A DNA stretch of 64,000 nt from Bog-756 sp035531955 (GCA_035531955.1 DATKRZ010000066.1:5973-69972); one strand, 5' to 3'. Positions 1-9,025 are shown, counted from the first letter of the stretch. Notes: generated from the letters alone by a model not told the origin. Numbers and translations: made by a program.

Positions 1-1
1 C

Positions 2-361
2 TGGTTCGGGCTCTCCCTGGGCATCGTGGTCGGCGTGATGATGGTCACCTATGTCCTGATCCCCTCGCGGCTCCTCGGAGTCAAGTCGAGCCGATCACGT
101 CGGGACAAGCTCACCGCCTCGGCCATCGGCGGTGCAGTCGGCGCCGCAGTGTGCTCACCGCCGTACTTCCTCGGACGGGTCGCGATTCTGATGCTCGGTT
201 CGCATACGTTCCGGATCCTCGCCGTGGTCCTGCTGGCCGTCGCCATCGTCCTGCAGACCGGTGCCACCAGCGCGGTCAAGGCCATCAAGTTGAGCGCCAA
301 GCTGGCCGTCGGCCCGGCCCCGGCCCAAGAGGCCGCGGGTATGGCCGAACCTGAACTCTGA
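2..361 (+). CDS. C-terminal part of an integral membrane protein (truncated by window edge)
   Basis: The reading frame is open from the first bases, so the true start lies outside the window. About 119 residues are visible. They show a hydrophobic segment running from the edge to about residue 25, a basic loop (residues about 25-35) and two more hydrophobic stretches, then a short polar tail ending AEPEL. The Gly/Ala-rich helices and basic loop loosely resemble the C-terminal half of TauE/SafE-type permeases, but no diagnostic motif is visible and I do not assign a function. The next gene begins about 160 bases downstream on the same strand. Confidence 0.55.
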   Translation, partial: WFGLSLGIVVGVMMVTYVLIPSRLLGVKSSRSRRDKLTASAIGGAVGAAVCSPPYFLGRVAILMLGSHTFRILAVVLLAVAIVLQTGATSAVKAIKLSAKLAVGPAPAQEAAGMAEPEL

Positions 362-521
362 GTGGGGGCCGGGACTGAAGGTTTCCGTCGTGGGGCCGCG
401 TCGGTCCCCTTGCTGTAACCCGGCCCGATGGTCGACGCCGATCGGGTGGGACCGTGCTCCAACCTGCACCCGTTGGAGAAGCGCTCGGGCGGCCCGGTGG
501 CCGTAGTGGAATGATGGTTCC

Positions 522-1913
522 ATGAGACAGGCTTCCGCTGCCGAGCGCGCGTCGTTCGGACGAGAGGCCCGGGCCCGTGTGCCCCGATCGAGCCACGGCG
601 ATTGGGAGCCTCGACCCGGTCGCACCGATCCTCTCGAGATCCTGGCCCTGCAGGCCACCACCCGGGTGTCCGAGCTCGTCCCCATCCGCTACGGTCGGAT
701 GGCCGACTCCGCCTTCGCCTTCTTCCGGGGAGCCGCCGCGGTGATGGCCGCCGACCTGGCCCAGGAGAAGCAGAGCGGCCTCGACGTCCAACTCTGCGGA
801 GATGCCCATCTCTCCAACTTCGGGGGTTTCGCCTCACCTGAAAGGGACCTGATCTTCGACGTCAACGACTTCGACGAGACGATCCCCGGTCCCTTCGAGT
901 GGGACCTGAAGCGCCTGGCCGCCAGCCTCGAGATCGCCGCCCGCAGCCGCGAGTTCGACGGGCCGGTGTGCTCGTCCGTCGTCGCCCAGGCCTCGTGTTC
1001 GTACCGGACGGCCACACGGGAGTTCGCCGACATGCGCGACCTCGAGGTCTGGTACTCCCGACTCGACACCGCCACCCTTGTGGCCCGCTGGGGCGACCAG
1101 GCCGGCCGCAAGGTGACCGAGGCCTTCCGGCGTAGGATGGCCAAGGCGCAGTCCAAAGACCACCTCGCCGCCCTGGCCAAGCTGACGGTCGAGCGCGACG
1201 GCCAGCTCAGATTCGTCAACAACCCGCCCCTGATGGTGCCGGCCGAGGACGTCTTCACCGACCTGCGTTCGAACCGGACTCTGCGGAACCTCTTCGACGC
1301 CCTCTCCAATTACAGGCAGTCCCTGTCGGTGGACCGCCAGCGGCTACTCGAGCGCTACGAATTCGTCGACCTGGCTCGCAAGGTGGTCGGCGTCGGAAGC
1401 GTCGGCACCCGGTGCTGGGTGGCGCTGTTCACCGGGCGCGACCACGGAGATCCGCTCTTCCTGCAGATCAAGGAAGCCGAGGCCGCCGTCGGCGAGCCCT
1501 TTCTGGCCAAGAGCCAGTTCCCCAACCCGGGCCAGCGGGTGGTCGAGGGGCAGCGGGTCATGCAGGGCGCCAGCGACATCTTCCTCGGCTGGGACCGTTT
1601 CGAAGGTGACGACGGCATCACCCGGGACTTCTACATTCGCCAGCTGTGGGACTGGAAGGCATCGGCGGCGGTCGATCAGATGTCGCCCGACCTCCTCGGG
1701 ATCTATGCCCAGATATGCGGGTGGACCCTGGCCCGCGCCCATGCCCGCTCGGGGGATGCCATCGCCCTCGGCGCCTACCTCGGCGGCAGCGACCGGTTCG
1801 ACCGGGCCATGTGCCGGTTCGCCAGGTCGTACGCCGACCAGAACCAACTCGACTTCGAAGCCCTGACCCTGGCCATCGCCAGTGGTCGGGTCCACGCGGC
1901 CAGCGGCGTATGA
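522..1913 (+). CDS. DUF2252 family protein
   Basis: A 463-residue protein that is full length for the DUF2252 family. Visible motifs are LCGDAHLSNFG at residues 91-101 and FDVNDFDE at 112-119, followed by WDLKRL at 127-132. These recall the catalytic and metal-binding loops of aminoglycoside-phosphotransferase-like kinases, which is why the family is thought to have a kinase-like fold; no substrate is established. There is no signal peptide or membrane segment, so it is probably cytosolic. It stands alone, about 160 bases after the previous gene and 118 bases before glutamate decarboxylase. The ATG chosen gives the usual family N-terminus. Confidence 0.85.
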   Translation: MRQASAAERASFGREARARVPRSSHGDWEPRPGRTDPLEILALQATTRVSELVPIRYGRMADSAFAFFRGAAAVMAADLAQEKQSGLDVQLCGDAHLSNFGGFASPERDLIFDVNDFDETIPGPFEWDLKRLAASLEIAARSREFDGPVCSSVVAQASCSYRTATREFADMRDLEVWYSRLDTATLVARWGDQAGRKVTEAFRRRMAKAQSKDHLAALAKLTVERDGQLRFVNNPPLMVPAEDVFTDLRSNRTLRNLFDALSNYRQSLSVDRQRLLERYEFVDLARKVVGVGSVGTRCWVALFTGRDHGDPLFLQIKEAEAAVGEPFLAKSQFPNPGQRVVEGQRVMQGASDIFLGWDRFEGDDGITRDFYIRQLWDWKASAAVDQMSPDLLGIYAQICGWTLARAHARSGDAIALGAYLGGSDRFDRAMCRFARSYADQNQLDFEALTLAIASGRVHAASGV

Positions 1914-2031
1914 CCGGGGCCCGAGCCGTTCCGGTGGGGGGGACCCGGTCGCACCGGGTGCTCCGGGAGACGATCGGTCCCCGTCGACCATTCACCACTG
2001 AACCCACCGACCACCGAGATGAGGATGAAGC

Positions 2032-3432
2032 ATGCCCCTGCACAAGCGCCAGTCCGTCCGTGACGAGCTGTTCGAATCGGTGTACGCAGGCCAGGACCTG
2101 CTGACCAACCTTCCGTCGCACCGCTTCCCCGCCGACCAGATGCGCCCCGAGGACGCCTTCCAGGCCATCTCCGATGAGCTGTTGTTGGACGGCAACGCCC
2201 GACAGAACCTGGCCACCTTCTGTCAGACCTGGGAGGAGCCCGAGGTCCACCAGCTCATGGATCTCTCGATCAACAAGAACATGATCGACAAGGACGAGTA
2301 CCCCCAGACCGCCGAGATCGAACGGCGTTGTGTGCAGATGCTGGCTGATCTGTGGAACGCACCCGAGGACGGCGCGGCCGTGGGCTGTTCGGCCATCGGC
2401 TCGTCGGAGGCGTGCATGCTCGGCGGTATGGCGGCCAAGTGGCGGTGGCGGGAGAAGCGCCGAGCGGAGGGCAAGCCCACCGACCGGCCGAACATGGTGT
2501 GCGGCCCCGTACAGGTGGTGTGGCACAAGTTCGCCAGGTACTGGGATGTCGAGATGCGGGAGATCCCGATGTCGCCCGGTCGGTACTGCATGGACGTCGA
2601 ACAGATGCTCCAACAGGTCGACGAGAACACCATCGCCGTCGTCCCGACCTTCGGGGTGACCTACACCGGCTCCTACGAGCCTGTCCTCGAGCTCTCCCAG
2701 GCTCTGGACAGGCTGGAAGCGGACACCGGTCTCGACGTCGACATCCACGTCGACGGGGCCAGCGGCGCCTTTCTGGCTCCGTTCTGCGCCCCTGACATCC
2801 TGTGGGACTTCCGGATCCCCCGGGTCAAGTCGATCAGCACCTCCGGGCACAAGTTCGGGCTGGCCCCCCTCGGCGTGGGGTGGGCGCTGTGGCGTGACGC
2901 CGCGGAACTGCCGGACGATCTGATCTTCCACGTCACCTACCTGGGCGGAGACATGCCCGTCTTCCAGATCAACTTCTCCCGGCCGGCCGGTCAGATCGTG
3001 GCCCAGTACTACAACTTCGTCCGGCTCGGGAAGCATGGCTACCGTGACATCCATGACGCGTGCTACGCCACGGGCAAGTTCCTGGCCGAGGAGATCGTGA
3101 AGCTCGGGCCGTTCGAGCTCCTCTGCGACTCGGACGCCCACTCGGGCATCCCGTCGGTGGCCTGGAGGATCCGCGAGGGTGAGGACCCGGGCTACACCCT
3201 GTACGACGTGGCCGATCGGCTGAGGGTCCGGGGCTGGCAAGTCCCGGCCTACCCGCTGACCGGATCGGTGGCGGACATCTCGGTCCAACGGATCCTGGTG
3301 CGTCAGGGGGTGAGCCGGGACCTCGCCCTCCTCCTGCTCGACGACATCAAGCAGTCGATCGCCCACTTCGACAAGCACCCGGTCTCGGTGGCCATGACCA
3401 AGGAGGAGTCCGGCGGGTTCAGCCATCTGTAG
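2032..3432 (+). CDS. gadB: Glutamate decarboxylase (PLP-dependent)
   Basis: Converts glutamate to 4-aminobutyrate and CO2, consuming a proton. The 466 residues equal the length of E. coli GadB. The PLP-binding motif HVDGAS is at 239-244 and the Schiff-base lysine sits in STSGHKFG, about Lys274; SSEACML near 124-130 is the cofactor phosphate region. Start is the ATG preceded by an AG-rich stretch that can serve as ribosome binding site. The 3' end overlaps the convergent channel-like gene by 14 bases. No GadC-type antiporter is adjacent, so an acid-resistance role is possible but unproven; GABA-shunt metabolism is the alternative. Confidence 0.95.
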   Translation: MPLHKRQSVRDELFESVYAGQDLLTNLPSHRFPADQMRPEDAFQAISDELLLDGNARQNLATFCQTWEEPEVHQLMDLSINKNMIDKDEYPQTAEIERRCVQMLADLWNAPEDGAAVGCSAIGSSEACMLGGMAAKWRWREKRRAEGKPTDRPNMVCGPVQVVWHKFARYWDVEMREIPMSPGRYCMDVEQMLQQVDENTIAVVPTFGVTYTGSYEPVLELSQALDRLEADTGLDVDIHVDGASGAFLAPFCAPDILWDFRIPRVKSISTSGHKFGLAPLGVGWALWRDAAELPDDLIFHVTYLGGDMPVFQINFSRPAGQIVAQYYNFVRLGKHGYRDIHDACYATGKFLAEEIVKLGPFELLCDSDAHSGIPSVAWRIREGEDPGYTLYDVADRLRVRGWQVPAYPLTGSVADISVQRILVRQGVSRDLALLLLDDIKQSIAHFDKHPVSVAMTKEESGGFSHL

Positions 3433-4624
3433 ACCTCCCGGTGCCCCGGAAGTCGCCCGGCCGCTGCTGCCCCGCACGACCCGGGTCGGGAACCGTCCAA
3501 TCCACCGCGATCGGATGGCGGAGGAGCAGCCGCGGCCTCCCGACCGCAGCCGGGCGGTCGGTGGTCCACGGCGACGGCGTCGCCAGGGTGAGGCCGGCCA
3601 GTCCGCGCAGGGCCTGGTCGTATCCGGAACGGATCCAGCAGAAGCGCTGCCAGCACCCCTCCAGCTCGGCATCGGGGACGACCACCAGCGTGCTGAGCCG
3701 GTCGAGGGCGGCCAGGTACTCGGCGCGCCGGATGGAGATCTCCGGAGCCGGCCCCGACCAGATGGCCATCAGCTCGGCTAGCAGAACCGGCGGTTCGATG
3801 GGCAGCCCCGCGGCCTTCCCGATCCGGACCAGGGCGGGCATGCCGTAGGCCAGGGCCAGCATCGGCCCCTTCACCTCCTCCACGGTGTGCTCCCCCGTGC
3901 TGAACTCCGACGTCGACAGGAGCAGGGCCGCCCCGTCGACCATCGACCCCACCGATGCCACCCACGACTGGCCGGGTGACGATTCGGGGAAGTAGCACAG
4001 GGCGGGAAAGGAGGTGTGGGTCTGGTCGAGGTCGAGCATCCAGTCGACCACGGTCCGCCACAGGTCCGGATTGTCCAACGAGCCAAAGCGGTGGAGGTCC
4101 TCGACCATGCCGACGGGCGACGGGGGAGTGCCGGCAAAGGGGCGAAGCAGGCTGACGCCCCGCTCCCGGCTGCTGTGGGCGGAGTAGATGGTGGGCAGGT
4201 AGCTGATCAAGAGGGCGACGAGCCCCAGCCCGATAGTGGCCTCCACGAAGGTCAGCCAGATCCGGGCGCCGCCCTCCGGCTCGGCGAATCCCAAGGTGAA
4301 CAGGGACGATCCGCTGATCTCGAACGAGCGTTGCGCCGTGTCGTGGCTGATGGCCCAAAAGATGCACGAGAAACCCAATGTCACCGAGAGCATCCACACC
4401 AGGGGCAGGCTGACCAGGGCGATCGGGGCATAGAGCGCCCGGATGTTGTCCTCTCGATCCGGGTCGCGCCAGCGGTGCACGAGCACCCGGTCCGCCACCG
4501 CGAACACGAAGCGGGCGATGTGGGTGAACCCGCGGGGGAGGACCACCGTCTCCAACGCCGAGATGAGCACGGACATCACCACCGCGACGCCGACGAGGAT
4601 GGCGATGACATGGAGGAGGATCAA
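3419..4624 (-). CDS. Ion-channel-like membrane protein
   Basis: 401 residues. A hydrophobic segment at about 4-25 is followed by a basic loop and a second segment at about 63-92. A pore-loop-like stretch SSLFTLGFAEP at 106-116 is followed by a third helix at about 123-147. This resembles two-transmembrane potassium-channel architecture, although the loop carries TLGF rather than the TVGYG filter. The remaining 250 residues are cytosolic and mostly helical in appearance, with no domain I recognise. The last residues overlap the 3' end of glutamate decarboxylase on the other strand. Family assignment is inference. Confidence 0.7.
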   Translation of the reverse strand: MILLHVIAILVGVAVVMSVLISALETVVLPRGFTHIARFVFAVADRVLVHRWRDPDREDNIRALYAPIALVSLPLVWMLSVTLGFSCIFWAISHDTAQRSFEISGSSLFTLGFAEPEGGARIWLTFVEATIGLGLVALLISYLPTIYSAHSSRERGVSLLRPFAGTPPSPVGMVEDLHRFGSLDNPDLWRTVVDWMLDLDQTHTSFPALCYFPESSPGQSWVASVGSMVDGAALLLSTSEFSTGEHTVEEVKGPMLALAYGMPALVRIGKAAGLPIEPPVLLAELMAIWSGPAPEISIRRAEYLAALDRLSTLVVVPDAELEGCWQRFCWIRSGYDQALRGLAGLTLATPSPWTTDRPAAVGRPRLLLRHPIAVDWTVPDPGRAGQQRPGDFRGTGRSTDG

Positions 4625-4673
4625 CGGACGGACCCCCGTCCCTCGCCCACAGCCGAAGACAACCTGCGGGCCG

Positions 4674-4721
4674 CCATCACGACACGATCAGATAGATCCA
4701 TCACGACACGATCAGATAGAT
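4674..4721. repeat. 24-bp perfect tandem duplication spanning a stop codon
   Basis: Two adjacent identical 24-base copies (4674-4697 and 4698-4721). The right copy contains the last six codons and the TGA of the minus-strand GAP-family gene. The left copy repeats those codons and the stop just downstream, so the duplication leaves the protein unchanged. Confidence 0.95.
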
Positions 4722-5348
4722 GCTGTCCCCGACGAGCCAGAGGCCGACAACGAGGGCGAGCACGATGATGGCCTGGTCCCGGTGGGTGTCGATCCATCGC
4801 CGCAGTCCGTCCAACTTCTGTGCGGCCGAATCGGGAGAGAAGACGGCGTACAGCTCCATGCTCAGGATGCTCGCCGTGCACAGGAGACAGAACCCGACCA
4901 GCAGGGCATAGGACTCGATCGACGAGACATGCATCTGGGCCACGGCGGCCGCCCCTGCACCTACCAGCACCCACGGCTGGAGGAGCAGTCCCAGACCGGC
5001 TGCGGCCCACACCGACATGCGGTCGAGCTTGGCCATCCAGTTCGGGGGCTTCTTGGGAATTCCCACCCGGCTCCGCTGCCGGAAGGCGACGATGATGAGG
5101 ACCACCCCGATCGCCATCTTGGACCCGAGCACCGCGTTGGAGGGCGCCGTCGACGGCCGGGGTGGCTTCCCCCCGGTGACCAGGACCGTGCCGGCGATCA
5201 CCACCACCAGCGATAGGAACCAGCCGAGGATGTAGGCGGCGCCCTTGTACGTCCCCCGCTCCGTACTGAGGACGAGGATGAACCCGGTGACGGGGATCGG
5301 CTCGAGGGTGACCGCCAGCCCGATGAGGATCAGATCGACGACGCTCAT
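4701..5348 (-). CDS. GAP-family (Sap-like) membrane protein
   Basis: 215 residues with about six hydrophobic segments, of the actinobacterial GAP family that includes the mycobacterial Sap proteins associated with peptidolipid or sulfolipid export. The N-terminus (VDLILIGLAVTLEPIPV) and the internal PKKPPNWMAKLD loop fit the family. The ATG overlaps the stop of the upstream ClC gene (ATGA), so the two are probably co-translated. The 24 bases that encode the final residues plus the stop codon are tandemly duplicated immediately downstream. The transported substrate is unknown. Confidence 0.8.
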   Translation of the reverse strand: MSVVDLILIGLAVTLEPIPVTGFILVLSTERGTYKGAAYILGWFLSLVVVIAGTVLVTGGKPPRPSTAPSNAVLGSKMAIGVVLIIVAFRQRSRVGIPKKPPNWMAKLDRMSVWAAAGLGLLLQPWVLVGAGAAAVAQMHVSSIESYALLVGFCLLCTASILSMELYAVFSPDSAAQKLDGLRRWIDTHRDQAIIVLALVVGLWLVGDSIYLIVS

Positions 5349-6766
5349 CGTGGCCCGGACCCGGTTCCCCCGGCCTCGTGGACGGAGGGCGGTTCTGCCC
5401 CGCGGTCCCCGACGGCAACCCCGCTGACCGCGTCCCCCCGGAGTTCGGCGACCGTCTGGGGCAGCCACGCGGAAGTGGCATAGGCCACGACCACCGCCAC
5501 GATCACCAGGGGCATGACGGCCAATCCATCGCTGTAGAGCAACAAGGTGGCCAACAGCGTCGAGGTCAGGGGCAGTCTGAGCATGGCCGTGCACATGGCC
5601 CCGATCCCCATGGCCACACCGGCGACCAGCACCAGTCCGGGGAGGTGCGAGGCGGCGATCCCGCCGACGGCACCGATGAACATCGAGGGGAACACGGGCC
5701 CGCCACGGAAACTGGAGAGCGAGAGCCCGTAGGCCAACGACTTGCACACCACCAGGAGGAGCAGGGCCCCGACCGTCCAGCCGGCCGCGTGCTGCACGAG
5801 ACCGGGGAGGGCGGACTGCCCGGAGAACAAGACGTCGGTCGGTCCCCGTCCCGTCCCCTCGGCGAAGGCGATGGCCAGTCCGGCCACCCCCAGGCCCACC
5901 ACCGGGGTGAGAAGGATCACCCGGCGCTCGACATGGGGACGGAGTGCGAGCGCCATCAGGCGGATGCCGGAGCCGACCAGCGCCGCGGCCACGCCGAATG
6001 CCAGTGCCCAGCCGAACATGGCCACCGTCGGGTGCTGAAACGGAGGAAGGCCCGGAATCGCCAATGAGAATGTGCCGAACCCGGTCAGCGAGTCCAGCCC
6101 GACGAAGATGAGCGTCCCCACCCCCGCGGCCAGGAGACCGGGGACGAGCACCAGCCCGAGCACCGGTCCACCGAGCCCGGCCGCCTCCATCAACAAGAAG
6201 GCGCCGGCGATCGGCGATCCGAAGAGGGTGCTGATCGCCGCGAAGCTCCCGGCCGCGGCCATCACCGCGGCGGCCGTCGGCGGCGCGTCGCGTTTGGCCA
6301 GGTGCACGGAGAGCACGCCGAGGCCGCCCCCGATGGCGATCAACGGCGCCTCGGGACCGAGGACCACGCCCAGGCTCAAGGTGGCCAAGGCGGCCAGCAG
6401 GACCCCGGGCAAGTCGACGGGATCGGGCGTCCCCCCGGCCTGGAACCCGTCAGCCGGCGAATGCCCTCCGTTCCCGGGAAGGTACCGGATCACGGAGCTG
6501 ACCAGGAGCCCGGCGATCCCGAGGAGCGGGAGTGGCCACCACGCCGGCACCCCGTGGAAGCCGAGCTCCCCGGACAGGGTGACGAAGAACCAGTTCTGCA
6601 GCAGGCTGACCAGTTTGAGGAACCCGTAGGCGACGGCGGAGACGGGCACGCCGATGAGGGCGGCCAGCACCAGCAGCTGGATGTAGCTGCGGCTCTTGAG
6701 CAGGGCCATCGGATCCGAAGGGGTCGCGGACGTGTCGGGCCCGCCGCCCGCCGCGGGCGTGGTCAT
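5345..6766 (-). CDS. clcA: ClC-family chloride channel/transporter
   Basis: Moves chloride across the cytoplasmic membrane, possibly in exchange for protons. The 473 residues contain about ten hydrophobic segments. ClC selectivity-filter motifs are recognisable: GNGGHSP at 98-104 (the GSGIP-type loop), GPEAP at 137-141 carrying the external gating glutamate, and SFRGGPVFPSMFIG at about 352-365. Retention of the gating Glu is compatible with H+/Cl- exchange. No CBS domains follow. It overlaps the downstream GAP-family gene by four bases. Grouping with glutamate decarboxylase recalls the supporting role of ClC in bacterial acid resistance, but that link is inferred. Confidence 0.92.
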   Translation of the reverse strand: MTTPAAGGGPDTSATPSDPMALLKSRSYIQLLVLAALIGVPVSAVAYGFLKLVSLLQNWFFVTLSGELGFHGVPAWWPLPLLGIAGLLVSSVIRYLPGNGGHSPADGFQAGGTPDPVDLPGVLLAALATLSLGVVLGPEAPLIAIGGGLGVLSVHLAKRDAPPTAAAVMAAAGSFAAISTLFGSPIAGAFLLMEAAGLGGPVLGLVLVPGLLAAGVGTLIFVGLDSLTGFGTFSLAIPGLPPFQHPTVAMFGWALAFGVAAALVGSGIRLMALALRPHVERRVILLTPVVGLGVAGLAIAFAEGTGRGPTDVLFSGQSALPGLVQHAAGWTVGALLLLVVCKSLAYGLSLSSFRGGPVFPSMFIGAVGGIAASHLPGLVLVAGVAMGIGAMCTAMLRLPLTSTLLATLLLYSDGLAVMPLVIVAVVVAYATSAWLPQTVAELRGDAVSGVAVGDRGAEPPSVHEAGGTGSGPR

Positions 6767-7108
6767 GCTGCGGCGCCCGCAACCGGTAGGTGATGCCGGG
6801 ACCGCATCAATCCGGGCTCAGCCATCGATCCCCCACCGCCCGGCGCCCAAGGTTCCGACCCGCGCCGTGCCCACCGTGCCCACCGTGGCACCGGTCGATG
6901 AGCCAACCATGTTCACGAGTCCCCTAACCTGTCCGATCTCCGTCTGAGGACACTAGGTGGTTTTTTCTCGGGAGGGGGTGGTCCGGGGCACGAAGAACGT
7001 GTGCCTGACCTCCGGATCCCCGGAGGGCCCGCCGACGATGAATCCCGGACGCGGGGGCCCGGGCCACTATGGTGCATTGCTGTCCCCGAACAAGGAGCAG
7101 CACCGAAC
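6767..7108. other. 342-bp divergent intergenic region between clcA and the SHOCT gene
   Basis: No convincing coding sequence. It contains a short repeat of the kind CCGTGCCCA near 6866-6890, the terminator-like hairpin described separately (6923-6966), and the leader of the SHOCT gene. Promoters for both divergent genes are expected here, but I could not place either with confidence. Confidence 0.6.
6923..6966 (+). terminator. Candidate intrinsic terminator or attenuator hairpin with T6 tail
   Basis: CCTA and TGTCC (6923-6926, 6930-6934) can pair with GGACA and TAGG (6948-6952, 6954-6957) around a 13-base loop, followed by TGG and six T at 6961-6966. T-tails are scarce in this GC-rich window. 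No plus-strand gene lies between the divergent clcA start and this hairpin, so it may end a small RNA or attenuate the leader of the SHOCT gene. Pairing was judged by eye only. Confidence 0.4.
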
Positions 7109-7501
7109 ATGCTTGCCTACAACTACCCACTGCTCAGCATCTTCTGGACGATGTTGGAGTTCTTCCTCTTCTTCTTGTGGATCTGGCTTCTCATCGTCAT
7201 CTTCGCCGACATCTTCCGCAGCCACGACATGGGTGGGCTGGCCAAGGCCCTGTGGGTGATCTTCGTCATCATCCTCCCCTTCCTCGGCGTGCTCATCTAC
7301 CTCATCGCACGCGGCGGGAGCATGCAGGAGCGGGCCGCGGCCCAGGCCCAACGGCAGCAGCAGGCATTCGACTCCTACGTGAAGGAGACGGCCGGAAGCT
7401 CCGGCAGTGCCGATGAGCTCGCCAAGCTGGCCGACCTCAAGGCGAAGGGCGTCCTCACCGACGCGGAGTTCGAGGCCCAGAAGGCCAAACTGCTCAGCTG
7501 A
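7109..7501 (+). CDS. SHOCT-domain membrane protein with phospholipase D nuclease-like N-terminus
   Basis: 130 residues. Two hydrophobic segments (about 8-30 and 40-65) make up a PLDc_N-type membrane anchor, followed by a Gln/Ala-rich linker and a C-terminal SHOCT motif (ELAKLADLKAKGVLTDAEFE). SHOCT domains are short helical hairpins thought to mediate oligomerisation; this two-helix plus SHOCT architecture is common in actinobacteria and has no defined role. The ATG at 7109 was chosen because AAGGAG lies about 12 bases upstream; the frame is open further 5', but the added residues do not look like protein. Confidence 0.85.
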   Translation: MLAYNYPLLSIFWTMLEFFLFFLWIWLLIVIFADIFRSHDMGGLAKALWVIFVIILPFLGVLIYLIARGGSMQERAAAQAQRQQQAFDSYVKETAGSSGSADELAKLADLKAKGVLTDAEFEAQKAKLLS

Positions 7502-7710
7502 GCGTCGGGCTGAACCAGGTCGGCCGCATCAATTCACGGCAACGCAGGCAGGGGGCCGTCCCCGGGGCGGTTGTAGGGGTCGGGACGGCCACTGCCGGCG
7601 CCGACAGATGCTCCGTCTTTGCGCTCGGTGGGCGACAAGTGGCTACCCGGCGGGCGACAAGGTGGCCCGCGGGCGGAGGCGGGGTCCCGTTTCGGCAAAT
7701 CCGGACCCGG

Positions 7711-7716
7711 TACAGT
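7711..7716 (+). promoter_or_regulatory. Candidate -10 box (TACAGT) for a leaderless transcript
   Basis: TACAGT lies seven bases before the GTG at 7724, which would place transcription initiation at or next to the start codon. No clear -35 is visible, and no Shine-Dalgarno sequence precedes the GTG, which fits leaderless translation as known in actinobacteria. Confidence 0.35.
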
Positions 7717-7723
7717 CTCGGAT

Positions 7724-9025
7724 GTGGCTGCGGACAAAGGGGGCAACGACCCTGAGGCCCTGCAGCACGCGGTCGAAGAATTGCGCAAGGAGAACGAGGA
7801 GCTTCGCTCGGCCCGGGGAACGGACGGGGCGAGAGAGCGGGGAAGCCTCTGGAAGCGGACCACTTCCTGGGTACTGATCGTCCTGGCGTGCATCCTCGCC
7901 GTGGTGTCGATCTTCGTGGTCTTCGCCCGGAACGAATTGCTGAATACCGACGCCTATGTGAGCACGGTCGCCCCGCTGGCCAGCGATCCGGCCATCCAGG
8001 CGGCGGTGGCGCACCAGGTGAGCGAACGGCTGATCGCCCAAACCGATGTGCAGCAGCAGGTCAAGCAGGCACTGCCGCCCCGGGCCGGCTTCCTGGCCAC
8101 ACCCATCACCGACGGGCTCCGGAGCGCGACCGAGCAGATCACCTTGAAGCTGGTCCAGTCCCAGCAGTTCCAAAAGCTCTGGATCGCGGCCAACCGCGCC
8201 TCCCACAAGCAGTTGGTGGCACTGCTCACCGGAGAGCAGGGTGGCACCCTGACCTCGAGCAACGGCAGAGTCACCGTCGATCTGTCCAAAGTCGAGGTGC
8301 AGGCGAAGAAGGCACTGGACGCCAAGGGCATCACCGTGTTCAACAAGGTGCCGGCCGTCAAAGGGCTCAACTTCGTCCTGTTCCAGTCGGACCAGCTTGC
8401 CCGCTTCCAACGGCTCACCCGGTTGCTCAACCATCTCTCACTGGTGCTGCCCATCGTGACCCTGCTGTTCTTCGCCGGGGGCGTCGTGCTGACCCGGGAT
8501 CGCCGACGGGGCCTGGTGCGTGCCGCGGTGGGGCTGGCGCTCTCCATGGCGGCGGTCCTGGTGGTGGCGTCGGTGGTCCGAAATCAGTACCTCTCCTCCT
8601 TGGATCCCTCCCATTCCAAGGCGGCCAACGCCGCCGCCATCGATGCAGTCAGCGCCCTGCTGCTCGACACCGTCCGCACCGTGCTCATCGTGGCCGCCCT
8701 GATTGCCATCGGCGGCATGGTGGCCGGCAATGCCCGGTTCAGGGAGTGGGTGTCCACCCGGAACAGGCCCGCATGGATGACCGAGGGCCCCGTGCACACC
8801 TTCGCCGCCGCCCACCGGAAAGGACTGCAGTGGGCCGTCCTCGGCCTGGGCCTGCTGATCCTGGTGGTGTGGAGCAGGCCGACAGCGCGGGTGGCGGTCA
8901 TCGTCGTGCTCGTCGCCCTGGCCCTGGCCGGCCTGGTCGGTGTCTACGCCGGGCGCCGCCCCGTCCCCGTTCCGGCCGCGCCGGAGGCCGGCGAGAAGGG
9001 ACCGGGGGGCACCGACCCGGTCTGA
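7724..9025 (+). CDS. Four-helix integral membrane protein, actinobacterial
   Basis: About 433 residues. A short coiled-coil-like charged segment (LQHAVEELRKENEELRS) precedes a first transmembrane helix near residues 50-70. A roughly 190-residue extracytoplasmic region rich in Gln and Val follows, then three hydrophobic segments in the C-terminal half and a Pro-rich tail. This resembles hypothetical actinobacterial membrane proteins with a large outer loop; no function is known to me. The GTG at 7724 is preferred because a -10-like TACAGT sits seven bases upstream; TTG 7619 is the alternative. The stop overlaps the next ATG by one base. Confidence 0.75.
   Translation: MAADKGGNDPEALQHAVEELRKENEELRSARGTDGARERGSLWKRTTSWVLIVLACILAVVSIFVVFARNELLNTDAYVSTVAPLASDPAIQAAVAHQVSERLIAQTDVQQQVKQALPPRAGFLATPITDGLRSATEQITLKLVQSQQFQKLWIAANRASHKQLVALLTGEQGGTLTSSNGRVTVDLSKVEVQAKKALDAKGITVFNKVPAVKGLNFVLFQSDQLARFQRLTRLLNHLSLVLPIVTLLFFAGGVVLTRDRRRGLVRAAVGLALSMAAVLVVASVVRNQYLSSLDPSHSKAANAAAIDAVSALLLDTVRTVLIVAALIAIGGMVAGNARFREWVSTRNRPAWMTEGPVHTFAAAHRKGLQWAVLGLGLLILVVWSRPTARVAVIVVLVALALAGLVGVYAGRRPVPVPAAPEAGEKGPGGTDPV

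Noticed and set aside
1618..3672. 684-codon minus-strand frame
   Set aside because: Antisense shadow of glutamate decarboxylase and DUF2252; composition is Arg/Gly/Pro-rich with no domain.
6767..6920. Fluoride riboswitch in the clcA leader
   Set aside because: The minus strand has GATG-like and CACCTACC stretches, but the conserved GGNGATGG and CTGATGRCTCC blocks of the crcB motif are not present in order.
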